A DNA stretch of 64,000 nucleotides from Tretioscincus oriximinensis (lineage: Eukaryota > Chordata > Lepidosauria > Squamata > Gymnophthalmidae). Under the pieces are notes generated by a model. That model was not told where the DNA came from and searched no databases. It saw nothing but the letters and a program-made list of their open reading frames with translations. Below, one piece after another: positions 1-62,608 of this stretch. The first letter of the stretch is position 1, and every line of letters starts with the position of its first letter. The stretch spans positions 1,386,803-1,450,802 of the forward strand of contig JAJVDF010000207.1 in NCBI GenBank assembly GCA_022410635.1, read 5' to 3'. A program made the translations under genes and the position numbers.

Positions 1-857
1 GGGAGAGGAAACTTTTAGTCAGGGTTGTCTGAGAGACTTGGCTCCTTCCCATCTGAAAGATTCAGATGAAGTTGTTTNGTGTACTTCAAGGGTGCTTAGC
101 CCTTTAAATTCCACAAGGGCTAATGCACTAAAGATAAAACATTGAATCACTTAAGCACATGTGTGAAATGTGCATGTATTCCCACTCAACAACCAGGCTG
201 ACCCATTTTTCTATGAAAAATACTGAATNGAATTTCTGGTTTGGGGCTGCTACCCTAAGCCTGACAACAATAAATATGAACAATTATAAAAANTGGACCA
301 AGGAAGACTAGGATTATCACTAGGCACTCCCAGTTATTTCGGGNTGTGGTAACTCCCCCGAGAAGTTAGAATTAATTTCCAGAATTCCAGATACCAAGCC
401 ACTAATTAAAAAAAACCAGGTCAGCTACCTGATTTTTAAAATTTGCAGGTTTCTTGTTTTTCTTCTATTGCAACATCTNACATCAGAGCAGGCATTGTGA
501 CCCAAGCCAGACAAATCTTATGCTTCCCAAATAATCAGGACCACAAAATGCACTGTGTGAATATAACTGTATTCTATTNGGTGCCTATATATGTATATAA
601 NTACTTTCAAAAGTGCAAATGTAGATACTCAAACAGTAATAACTCTTTGATTGCTTCTAGTATGGCCGTAGAAAGAACTGAATATAGGAACATTCTCCAG
701 TATACCAGATGAATAGATGACCTACATATATAAAATTGTACAAAATATTGAAATACAGATACACATAGTTCCATATGCAAGTAAAGGNACAAATGTTACA
801 CAAGTGGTTTTGGATTTCTTTGTGATTTTAAATCTGTTTTTTTCTTGCCTAATGCAG
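1..857 (+). other. WASHC5 intron (5' part off window)
   Basis: AT-rich sequence with scattered single N. No exon, RNA gene or recognisable repeat seen. Confidence 0.7.
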
Positions 858-22591
<21,734 letters not shown>

Positions 22592-22965
22592 GCACCAAAG
22601 AACAGTGATCTCAACTGGTTATGAGAAGCAAGTTTATAAGCAGAGGCAGGCAACAATGCGTCATTATGAAGTGTGTGTGTGTGTGGGGGGGGGGTTGGGT
22701 TCAGATACTGTATTTAACTGGATGAAATACTAATCTACAGAAATTTAACATTAAACGGTGTAACTAACACTATTTAATCATGCTATTGTACTTAGCTGAT
22801 CCAAGCAGTGTTCATGTATTCAGACTATAATGTTGTAAAAAAAACCTCATGTATAAAAATCCTTGACTTTTATGTTCTAAGGGAGCAATTTGTGGACACA
22901 GATACTTTTTGTAAACCAATTAGAAGAAAGCGCTTGAAATAAACTACGAATATTTCCTAATTTTT
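22592..22965 (+). other. WASHC5: WASHC5 3' UTR (inferred extent)
   Basis: AT-rich sequence after the stop, with a GT/G-rich run near 22673-22700. An AATAAA hexamer at 22938-22943, followed by T-rich sequence, is the best polyadenylation signal, giving a 3' UTR of roughly 370 nt. The cleavage point is inferred; longer forms cannot be excluded. Confidence 0.6.
22938..22943 (+). terminator. AATAAA polyadenylation signal of WASHC5
   Basis: Canonical hexamer 347 nt after the stop codon, followed by TTTCCTAATTTTTT, a plausible U-rich downstream element. Confidence 0.6.
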
Positions 22966-24158
22966 TACCCACTCATCTTCGTTGGGCAAGGGAAAGATAA
23001 GACCTTTCAAAAAATATACACTGTTAAATATTCCCTTAATTGTTTTGAGCTGTATAGTTCGGATGATATCTTAAATATTTGTTCCTATATCCATGGCAAG
23101 CTGCCTTTGATTTCTTATGCTGGGGTGGTTTGACACAACACAAACTTATGAACAAGTATCCACATTTAAGCACTGGAGACTTTGAAAACTTTACACAGAA
23201 ATGTGGATGATGATGAAATCTTCACATCATAGCGACTGTAAAAATACCTTCCCTTGTCCATTTTAATTTTACTTTGTTTCAGAGGGTGCCTTTTGTTTTT
23301 TAATCAGTTGTTTCCTTCCTCAGGTATGGATGTGTTTAGCAGTATGCAAAAAAAGACTGAATGGTGGAATATGTNAAATAACAGCAACAATTAATTACAA
23401 TAGTTATTAATATGGAGTTCAGCTAATGGAAATGGGCCGCTAATTGGTTTGCAAGTGAACAAAGGTTGGAAACTTAGTTGGTTGATCTTAAGCCCAGAGC
23501 ATTCTAACCTCCCTTCCCCTCCTTTTCCTCTTTTTGTTACCTTTCCAACTGTTGCTCTGAGTCTGCAGAAAGGCAGTCACAGCGGTGGCAAGCAGGAGGA
23601 AGCAGCACAGGCATGCAACAGGGGCACCAACATGGCAATGACAATGCAGGTGCCATATTGGCAGGCATGTCATCGCGGGCATCATGTGTGTGTCTGTGTC
23701 TTTGATAGTAGCTGCCACCTTTGTATTTTCTTGGTAGGGCCCCATTCGTTCAATGAAAGACTGAGGCAGGCGTGTTTGCAGACCCTTCACTCATTGGATA
23801 AATGATTGCTGTCCCTAAATTCCATACTATGATGGTATCTGGGACCACTAATTCATCTATCCTGAGAAAAGTTATTCAACTGAAAACAACAGGACAAGGT
23901 TTTTAGAGGAGGAAGAGAACCCAGGGCCTTCTCAGTGGTTACCCTCGACTATGGAATTTCCCCCTTCAAGACACACCACTTTCACCTGGGCTTTGGTTGA
24001 AGAAATGTCGTTTTCCTTCCCACCTTCAGATACTATTTCCCAATTTTGTATTTCTATTTTTATTGTTGGCCAACCTGACACCTTCAGATGTAGGATGGAG
24101 TATAATTTTTTTAAAAAAATACATACATGGATTACACAAACAGACTTGTCTCTTAAGT
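22966..24158. other. Convergent intergenic interval and SQLE 3' UTR
   Basis: The space between the two 3' ends. It must contain the SQLE 3' UTR (- strand), but its end is unclear. Candidate - strand hexamers are AATAAA (forward TTTATT near 24060, inside an L2-like tail) and ATTAAA (forward TTTAAT near 23273). A LINE tail fills about 23915-24115. No other gene is seen. Confidence 0.6.
23915..24115 (+). repeat. L2-like LINE tail in the SQLE 3' UTR region
   Basis: GGGCCTTCTCAGTGGTTACC, then CTTTGGTTGAAGAAATG and TTGTTGGCCAACCTGACACC. It starts 44 bp beyond the SQLE stop codon, so the - strand transcript probably includes its antisense. Confidence 0.6.
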
Positions 24159-54480
<30,322 letters not shown>

Positions 54481-54839
54481 TGCGCAGGTGAGGGTTTTAG
54501 TTTTTCTAATCTTGCAAATTCTAAGCGAAATCGTCCTGGATTTGGACTTTGGTATTGCACAATCTGTATACAAATCTTCTTAAAAAATTACAAAGACCCT
54601 CACTGCGAACCAAAAGGAGGAAAATACAAAAGTATGTTACAACAAAAATTCAAAGTTATTCCAGCCTCCCTCCCATGCTCCCCCACACAAGGTACCCTCC
54701 AGAAAAATGCCTTATGAAGGGGAAGGAGGATTTTTTCTCAGCTTAGGCACTAGAAAAGTGTGTTGTTTTTCTTAATGCACCTGGATTGCATTCAGGCGAA
54801 TGATTTCTCTCTGGAAAAAGTTTTCTTTCTTTTTCTTAC

Positions 54840-54910
54840 GTTTGCTCAGCCACCTGCTTGTTCGGGCTCATGCTGCGCTCCATGTCCTCTTCAGAAGCAT
54901 CCTCCTTCCC
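54840..54910 (-). other. Possible upstream (5' UTR or unknown) exon
   Basis: On the - strand this 71-bp block has an acceptor (TTTTTTGTGTTTTTAAACCAG) and an excellent donor (CAAAC|GTAAGA). It is more GC-rich than its surroundings and open in one frame (EDASEEDMERSMSPNKQVAE). It could be an SQLE 5' UTR exon splicing to an acceptor near 54605 (TTGGTTCGCAG). It cannot extend the SQLE protein, because the stop at 54580 intervenes in the SQLE frame. I do not recognise the peptide. Confidence 0.35.
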
Positions 54911-55439
54911 CTGGTTTAAAAACACAAAAAAGTTACTAAAACTGAATCACTAAAGTAATTGCCACTCAGCCTTCCTATTTAAGGTCTTCCAGCCAGGATG
55001 CCGTGGATGCTTTTATTCCAAATCTCACGCTGTTCTTGGAAGAGCAGCGGCAGGTATCCTTCAGGGTTTTAGCCCCACTCGTGGGCGTCTTCTGGGCAGG
55101 TCCTTGAAAACCCCTCAGGAGGAGAAATAACTGGAAAGGCCCCTGTTTGGCTCCGTGATGCCTTTTCCTCTCTTATGAAAACAGGGCAGCTGACAGAAAA
55201 ACAACCTATTTTATAGCTGCCTTTAATGATGCTGAGGTGGGGCCACCTGGTCGTTTCTTTGCCTCCAGGGGTTCTTTGGACCGTTTTTAGTCAAGTAATG
55301 AATTCCTTCTGTTCTGCTCTCTTATTGCCCGGCCAGAGCTCCCAGCTGCTGCTGCTGCCCGCCTCTCACACCTTCACCTCCTCCGCTTTAAAGATGCTCT
55401 TGTTCAAACCTGAGCCAAGGGAGGAGGACCACTGAGGCC

Positions 55440-55920
55440 AGATGACACACACAGTGGGCGGGGCTCATGCTAATCGCCACCTTCCCCGCCCTTCTGCTAC
55501 TGGAGCCTCGCGCCTCATGGGCCAGCCCCTCCTGGCCAATCCGCCATGCTAGGCCGAGATGGTCCTATGGCGCTCCAGCCAATGGGAAAGCGGAGGAGGC
55601 AGAGCCTCGGGGCCCGCGGCAGACTAGTTCGATATGACGTAAGGCGCGCGAGAGGTTTGTAAGTGGGCACGAGGCACGTCAGGGGAAAAGAGGGGCGAGT
55701 GGCAGGAAAGGTTTGCCTAGGAGAGTTGTCCGTTGTTGCCATGGAGAGGAAGCGGCGAGCGCCGCGGTTCCCCTCATTCCCCTGAGCGTTCGGGCTGAGT
55801 ACCAGGCCAGCATCGCTTTCTTTACTGCGCATGCTCCTAACAATGAAAGAGCTCGTAGGCAAGAGATTCGCCGCCATTTCAACTCCTGGCGAGGGCGATA
55901 TAGGCGGTTACCATGTNGAG
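55440..55920 (-). promoter_or_regulatory. SQLE: CpG-rich promoter region, probably of SQLE
   Basis: The only stretch in the window with dense CpG. Seen: GC boxes at 55456-55463 (GGGCGGGG) and 55484-55491 (CCCCGCCC); CCAAT at 55536-55540 and 55579-55583, which read ATTGG on the SQLE strand; a CRE-like TGACGTAA at 55635-55642; GCCGCCATTT at 55870-55879, which reads AAATGGCGGC (YY1-like) on the - strand. Known: NF-Y (CCAAT) and Sp1 cooperate with SREBP at sterol genes. No confident SRE was found. Strand is inferred from SQLE position and the YY1-like orientation. Confidence 0.65.
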
Positions 55921-56365
55921 AAAAAAAAAAGAGGATAATTGGCTATATGCAGTCATCTCTCTTTTCCCTGTGGTAATCCACAGAAACAACTGTGCGCGAA
56001 ATAAACAGTTTCTCCAAACCTACAATCCTGTACTGACGAGATTGACTTCGTGCGCACACCTGGACATCTGTTTGCACTTTTTATAGACAGATCGTCGTCG
56101 TCCTCAGCCAATAGGCACAGATTGCTAAAGGGGCTTCCTCCCAGGACTCACTGCGGTACTGTAGTCTTCAGGGCAGCAGAGCCCCNCAAAGGCTGGGCAG
56201 AAGAGGCTGCCCACTGCTTGGACTACACTTCCCAGCAGGCCCTACCAAGAGCAAGTCCAAACATTCAGAAAATTCACACACCCCACTACTANGAATTAAC
56301 CTGTTCAAATAGGNTTATACAAGAACAGACATATTCATCATAGTAATATAAAAGTGACTGTATTA

Positions 56366-57079
56366 TGTCGGGGTTCTCTATTAGGAATATATTAATTGGC
56401 ATAATATATTTTGATATAAAAGTATGCAAGCATTGGTCTCTTATAGCACAGGCCTCATGTCTGCAAAAATTTTGGGAAAACAGGGTGTTGCAAGAGAGCT
56501 AATCTCCCTTCATGCCCTGAAGCAACACCCAACTTTGCCATGTTTACCTGCACCCATTATCTCTAGGTGCACTCATTAACTCAGGAGCTTAGGCTTAATG
56601 AAATTAATCAACTGCCTGGAAGCCCTGAGGAAGTTCTGGCTATCACCTCTCCAGGAGATGAACGACCGGTCACAGGTCCTGAAAGCTGCAGAGATCAATC
56701 TTGTACCACCCAAACCATACCCATATTTGGAGTTTCCTGACACAGGCTGCACCCCTTGGGAGGAGGGAGAAAAGTCACACAGGTGTCACAACCTGGGCCC
56801 ACCTCTGGTCCGCCCCAAACCACACCTTCGGAACACCCAGTCTATGACATCTGTTTTCTTGTACATGCCTTCTGATTTTATTTCAATAAAAACCAGCACA
56901 CAGGGGTGCTCTGGAGGTTCCATAACCCACATGGGCCTCCTAGATCTTGCCTCTTGATCTAAGCTTATGGCCTCTGCACGAGTTCTTGATGGGAGTCAGA
57001 TTCTACACGTATCCGTATCCTGATGATCAGCTGCCTCTGATGTGCTGACACCTAATGANGTGGTAGCAAACCCCTGTTA
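56366..57079. mobile_element. Solo LTR inserted in Penelope pseudo-LTR
   Basis: 714 bp starting TGTCGGGGTT and ending AACCCCTGTTA, flanked by GTATTA at 56360-56365 and 57080-57085 (6-bp duplication). AATAAA at about 56884. The other pseudo-LTR has the uninterrupted site near 61025. Retroviral or LTR-retrotransposon origin; no genes inside. Confidence 0.75.
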
Positions 57080-57320
57080 GTATTACACTCAAGTATGAGC
57101 ACTAAATAGACATAAGACAAAAATAGAGCAACACTGAGGACATTTTAGAACATATCCCGGGTCTAAAAGTGTCATGGCCATATGTAGAAGTCTCTATGTC
57201 GTATCTCTTTCATGATGCTCCAGAGTCCATAGGTCATATATCTCTTACAATGCTGGTCTCCTAGGTAAATAATGGCTTCTCTTTCTTGACCTCCAATGTT
57301 CAGATCAGGCATACCATGTA

Positions 57321-57704
57321 GGGTTGCCACATGCACGCTTGTGGTGAGACAGTGAGAACAGAGCTGCACAAAAGCTCTGTTCTGTCAAAACTCCAAGCAT
57401 TTTTCCTCTGCTGGAGGAGAGTTGGCGCGCTTTGCCTGACAGTAGGCGCAAAATCCTGCCTCCAGCAGAGGATNAGCTATGGCACACTCCAAGGTTCCTT
57501 CCAGGGCCCTGGAAAGCGTTGCTTGGGCTGCAGCCCTCAGCTCTGACGGCTCCTTTGCCTTTAAAATCCTGGATTTTTACATTCCCTGATGTAGCATCGG
57601 GGAATGTAAAAATCCGGGATTTCCTCTTAAAACCCGGAGGGGACTATATTTTAGACCCCAAAGCCGGGATTTATCCCACCTTCCCAGGACATATGGCAAC
57701 CTTA
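57321..57704. mobile_element. hAT-like non-autonomous element, 384 bp
   Basis: Ends GGGTTGCCACATG and CATATGGCAACCTTA form an imperfect terminal inverted repeat around GGTTGCCAYATG. Flanks ACCATGTA and ACCAAGTG form an 8-bp duplication (6/8). Absent at the matching site near 61258. Confidence 0.75.
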
Positions 57705-57852
57705 ACCAAGTGTGAACCTTGCATACTGGCATAAGGAATTCTCCTGATGTTAGACACCAACCAGCTGGAATGACATTTATGTGTATGTAAAGAGGTTTTT
57801 GGACGGATCCTTTCTTAAAAGCTGATGCAAAATACAAAACTGGAACCTATAT

Positions 57853-58298
57853 TAGACTGACCAGACTTTCCAAGGCCCAAACTGGGGTAATTAATATTTG
57901 TGCTAATTTGCATATTCATGACTATGCAAATCACTCACCAACATTCATACCCCTCCAAAATCCCCGCCTGAGAAATCCGTTACACATAATTTTTAAAAAA
58001 AATATGTGAGAATTTTTCAAAATGTGAGAGAAATTTGCAATTTAATTTTTTTTACTGAGGGGTATTTTTTACAGACATATCCCTCCAAAATCCCTGCCTG
58101 AGAAACCCGCAAAGCGCTTGAGAATTTTCTGAAGTATGTGAGAATNTAACTTTTTTTTTACTGGAGGAGAAACTGGTCCCCCCAAAAATTATTTTTTTTC
58201 TCTCCGCAAAAACGGGCAAATTGGAACAGGACTGGGGGGAATAGAATGGATAAATACCCCAAAACCAGCCCCCCCCCCCCAAATGGGTCATCTGGTTA
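57853..58298. mobile_element. hAT-like non-autonomous element, 446 bp
   Basis: Ends TAGACTGACCAGACTTTCC and ATGGGTCATCTGGTTA. Flanks ACCTATAT and CCCTATAT form an 8-bp duplication with one mismatch. Absent at the matching site near 61393. Contains repeated CCCTCCAAAATCCC and GTGAGAAT motifs. Confidence 0.8.
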
Positions 58299-58789
58299 CC
58301 CTATATGCATATTTACATAATAGACATTTAGGCACTTATCATGTTATAAATAAATAGGTCACAAAAGATCATAACTACACTAATTGCAATGGCTTATCAT
58401 TTTGTTTTTAATTTCCTGGAGTTGCTATAAGTGCATTAAGCTCATTAACCACCAGACTCAAGGGACATTCCACCTGTTAGTCTGCCTACTCTACAGTAAA
58501 GGGTCTTAATCATCTATGTAAAACATATACACTCATTCATTAAACAATATATAAATGTACATATTAAATATAAATCTAGAATTGGATACAAATCAAAAAG
58601 GTATAAAAATACAGAAATCCTCAGGGAAATATATTAAATTAGATTATTACTATAAAAAACACATTAGGTCCCAGTCCTGATTCAAAGCCAAGGAGTCTTA
58701 TATACCCCTAATCTATGAATCAGTATAGACTCTTTTTGCATAAGCTTCCTCTTGGTATCTATAGCGATATGTTACCAGGAACTAAAAAG

Positions 58790-60850
58790 TCCCTGTGATT
58801 ATGTCCCATTTCTTTGAAATGTTGCACTAAATGTGATTCCATATGCGCATGTAGTAGCTTAGAGGAGTGCTCCAGAATTCTAGTATGAATGGCCCTGGTA
58901 GTCACATCCACATATACAAATCTGCATTTGCACATGTAGAGATGTGATCAAGTATCCATTTTCTCTTGGTAGTAGGGTGCACAAACGCTCTGGTCTTGAG
59001 AGACATCTCCCATGCTTTACAGTGTCCACACAGGGCTGGTATGATATATCTGGATGCACTAAGGATTGTCTGAGATTGACTGTTTTTCACATCCCTATCC
59101 ATGGCATATTCTTTTAGCCTGGAATGTTATTCAGGATATGCCAGTGTTTCAGTAAAATAATCTTAATAGCATATGCCTATGTGCCAAAGTCTAAGCTTAA
59201 GCAAAATCTATCTGCTTGTACTCTTTTTGGATATTAATGTGTCCTGTCTTCTTAGAGATTGAGCTCTATTCCATGCATGTCTAAGGACTATTTCTAGGTA
59301 GCCCCTAATTCTATAGTATTGAAGTTGGAGTTCAGCTTCTTTAAAAATGTTTCATGATCAGTGGTATTGCATCTCAAACATGCCAGCTGATTATATGGTA
59401 AACTCTCTGTCCTATAGTCGACAGGTGGCCCCCGCTATCTCTCATGGCAACTATAAAACTACACCAAGATTGATGAAGCAGATAAAGAACACTGAAAAAT
59501 ACTGGTATTCTGCCATCTTCGTTGATGAGGAATTTATTTATTTATTTACATTTATACCCCGCCCTATACCCGAAGGTCTCAAGGCAGCCAACAATAACAG
59601 CAACCCATCGCCATGGCACCATGCACCACAATTTTAATTAATCTAGGAATATGCAAGGTAAGATCGTCTTCTATTGGCTGGTAAAAAGGCCTATCCCCTA
59701 ATTGTTTCATCACCTCCGTCTCATTCATGGTACAGTCCATAACTACAATTGCACCTCCTTTATCTGCTTCTTTAATGATAATGTTGCCATCTTTAGATAA
59801 TTCAGTGAAAGCCTCCCATTGTTGTTTGTTCATATTCTTAAGATTATAATGCCAGCTCTTATTCAGGCGATTAACATCCCGCATAACCAGATTCTCAAAA
59901 TTCTGAATGTGTACATTATTAACTGGAGGTACAAAGGTAGATCTAGATTTGAACCCGTATGTTTGCCCAGATTGTAGGGATTGTTCTCCAAACCAAGCTT
60001 TCAGATTAATTTTTTGAACAATTTAAAAAATATCTAGTCTGGTTTGGAAGGCATTCAAGCGGGGTGTAGGTACAAAGGAAATACGTGTATTAAGTACTTC
60101 TAACTCCCGCACTGAGAGGGAGCATGAGGATAGATTAATCACTAAGTTTCGTACCTGTCTCTCGAGTTAAGTCGAAAAAAGAGGGCTGTCCTGTTTCTCT
60201 ATCCTATCCCAGGCAGATGTGGGTCTGCCATATTCCTACTGGTGCTAGGNCCCAATTCTTTTGCAAGAGTGTCCNCTTCCCTATCCGACCAATCAGTATC
60301 AGAGGACACATACCCATCCCTCCAGGAGACTGATTTTTTCATTCTTGGTTTTTCCTGTTTCCACTGGTACACATTGTTTAATTCATAATCTCTAGTGTCT
60401 CTCGAGAACTTCTTAGACTTCATTGTCCTCAATTTATCTCTGAGAGTGCTCATGGTTTTCTCTGTTTCTGCCAATTTGTTGTCTATACTGGTAGTTGAGG
60501 TGTCAAACTTTGTGGTCAATGTTTCTTCCATAGTCTTAATTTCTTGGGCAGTCTTATTTTCCTCCTCAATGGATTTGTCTATGATTAGTAATATTGGATC
60601 TAAGGAATACTTGTTTAGAATGTTGATCCACTTGTTTTTAAAGTCCTCATCCTCTTTAAACAGGGTTGGACCCTTCTGGAGTCTCAATTCACGAGGGATT
60701 AAACTCGCTTTGACGTATTCAGTTAACGAGGTGGCATGAAAATGTAATTTNATCCACTTCTTAAGAATCTCTTAAGTTTATCCAGTCCTGGTCTGTCTTA
60801 TGGATAGCGCTCCCTTTTTCAGAAGTCACCTTGGTTGAATTCCTGATTAT
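58790..60850 (-). mobile_element. Penelope-like element, degenerate coding body
   Basis: On the - strand, in order: an N-terminal region rich in charged residues (60687-60199); an RT-family segment with the PLE signature NIIIKEADKGGAIVVMD (59884-59579); a linker (SKKSTSR, then AYPE-type); and a GIY-YIG-like C-terminal part with CGHCKAW, FVHPTTKRKWILDHI (59102-58902) continuing to VTTRAIHTRILEHSSKLLHA (about 58850). The central RT core is deleted and frames are broken. An L2-like tail is inserted at 59536-59600. Confidence 0.8.
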
Positions 60851-60939
60851 CATAAGACTAGATATTAATCCACATGATCATGATCTCATACACAACTAAT
60901 CTCAAAGGTGGAAAGCACGATAGAAAGTCCAAGCATTAA

Positions 60940-62200
60940 AAAAAACCATNCCCCCCCTGCCGAAAATCAACCTGTTCAAATATGGTTAAACAGACATAAT
61001 CATCATAATAGTATAAAAGTAACTGTATTTTGCTCAAGTATGAGCACTAAACTGACATAAGACAAAAATAGAGCAACACTCAGAACAATTTAGAACACAC
61101 CATATCCCAGGTCTGAAAGCCATATGAAAACTCTGTGTTGTATCTCTTTCACAATGCTCCAGAGTCCATAGGTCATTTATCTCTTACAATGCTGGTCTGC
61201 TAGTGAATAATGGCTTCTTTTTCTTGACCTCCAATGCTCAGATCATGCCTACAATGTATGAACCTTGCATCCTGGCATAAGGGATTTTTCTGATGTTAGA
61301 CATCAATCAGCTGGAACGCCCTTTATGTGCATGTAAAGAGGTTTTCAGACGGATCCTTTCTCAACAGCTAATGCAAAATACAAAACTGGAACCTATATGC
61401 ATATGTATAGAATAGACATTTAAGTCCCTATCATGTTACAAATAAATAAATTGGTCATATAATACATAAGAACATAAGAAGAGGCATACTGGATCAGGCC
61501 ACAGCTCATCAAGTCCAGCATTCTGTGTCACACAGAGGTCCACCAGATGCACCTGGGCAAAATATGCACCTGTTCATGACTCCCTGTAAATGGTATTTCA
61601 AGAGTCCTGCCTGTTGCTCCATCCCGGAGGCAACATCCAGACATCCATCCTAGTATCCATTTATACCCTTGGTGTCCATAAACCTGTCTAGTCCTGTCTT
61701 GAAACTATCTAAGCTGTTAGCTACCACTACTCTTCAGGAAGTAAATTCCACATACCTACACTTATTGCAATGGCTTATCATCTTCTTCCTAGTTTCCTGG
61801 CATTGCCAGTGTGCTGCAAGTGCATTTAACTCATTAACCACCGGACTAATGTACTCTAGATATGTTTCACCTGTTAATTATCTAGGTAAAACCTATACAC
61901 TCATTCAGNACATGTTAATATGTGTCTAGGACATAGATACAATCAATGATGTACAATATGCCGTGTGCAAAAATATATTACAATAATAAGTAGATGATGC
62001 AAAATCTCAGGGAAATATATTAAATTAGATGATTACTATAAGAAGCACGTTAGGTCCCAGTCCTGATTCAAAGCCTAAAGTATCTTATGTACTCCTAATC
62101 TATGAATCAATATAGACTCTTATTGCATAATCTTCCTCTTAGTATCTTTATTAACTTGGTCAGAAATACTGCAGTGATATATCACCAAGAACCTAAAGTG
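60940..62200 (-). repeat. Penelope pseudo-LTR, 5' copy
   Basis: Matches the blocks at 56280-58790. Interrupted only by a CR1-like fragment at 61467-61755. Together with 58790-60850 it gives the tandem partial arrangement typical of PLEs. Confidence 0.75.
61467..61755 (-). repeat. CR1-like LINE 3' end
   Basis: ACATAAGAAGAGGCATACTG start and TAGCTACCACTACTCTTCAG coding end. Inserted in the pseudo-LTR; the corresponding 3' copy (about 58370) lacks it. Confidence 0.75.
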
Positions 62201-62297
62201 CTTTCTATAATAAGCACTTGTCATTGTGTAGAAAAGCAGACAGAAATACAACCAAGGCCCATAAAACAGGAAACAACAATTCTGCCAGGCAGTAGGA

Positions 62298-62608
62298 ATA
62301 CAGGAAACTGGCTGCCCAGCAAGGGGGCTTGTAGGACTTGGAAACTGACAAGANAAAGGTAAGTGGCATGACCTTTGGTAGACACGTCTACTTCTTCAGA
62401 CATATCTTCTTTACATAGTGTCTACGAAAGCTCAAGCCACTTACCTTTCTCCTTTGTCGTCTCCTGCACACAAGTCTGTTCCTGACATTGGTCCCGTAGC
62501 ATCTGAAGTAGACATATCTACGAAAGCTCATGGCACTTATCTTTCTCCTGTCAGTCTCCAAGTGCTACAAGCCACCTTGCTGGACAGCCAGCTTCCTTTT
62601 TCTCTCAG
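62298..62608. repeat. Inverted Penelope-type repeat cluster with hammerhead-like cores
   Basis: Arms 62298-62399 and 62505-62608 are reverse complements (CTGGCTGCCCAGCAAGG versus CCTTGCTGGACAGCCAG). They hold three partial CTGAAG...GAAA units: - strand 62399-62363, + strand about 62419-62438, and + strand 62503-62533. Confidence 0.6.

Larger units (their letters stand above)
56260..58790 (-). repeat. Penelope pseudo-LTR, 3' copy, with three insertions
   Basis: Segments 56280-56365, 57086-57320, 57713-57852 and 58299-58790 match 60940-62180 in the same order and orientation, for example AGTATGAGCACTAAATAGAC versus AGTATGAGCACTAAACTGAC. The intervening blocks are absent from the other copy. 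Confidence 0.8.

Noticed and set aside
55225..55260. SRE-like GTGGGGCCAC upstream of SQLE
   Set aside because: Matches the sterol element poorly and lies away from the CCAAT and GC-box cluster; too weak to annotate.
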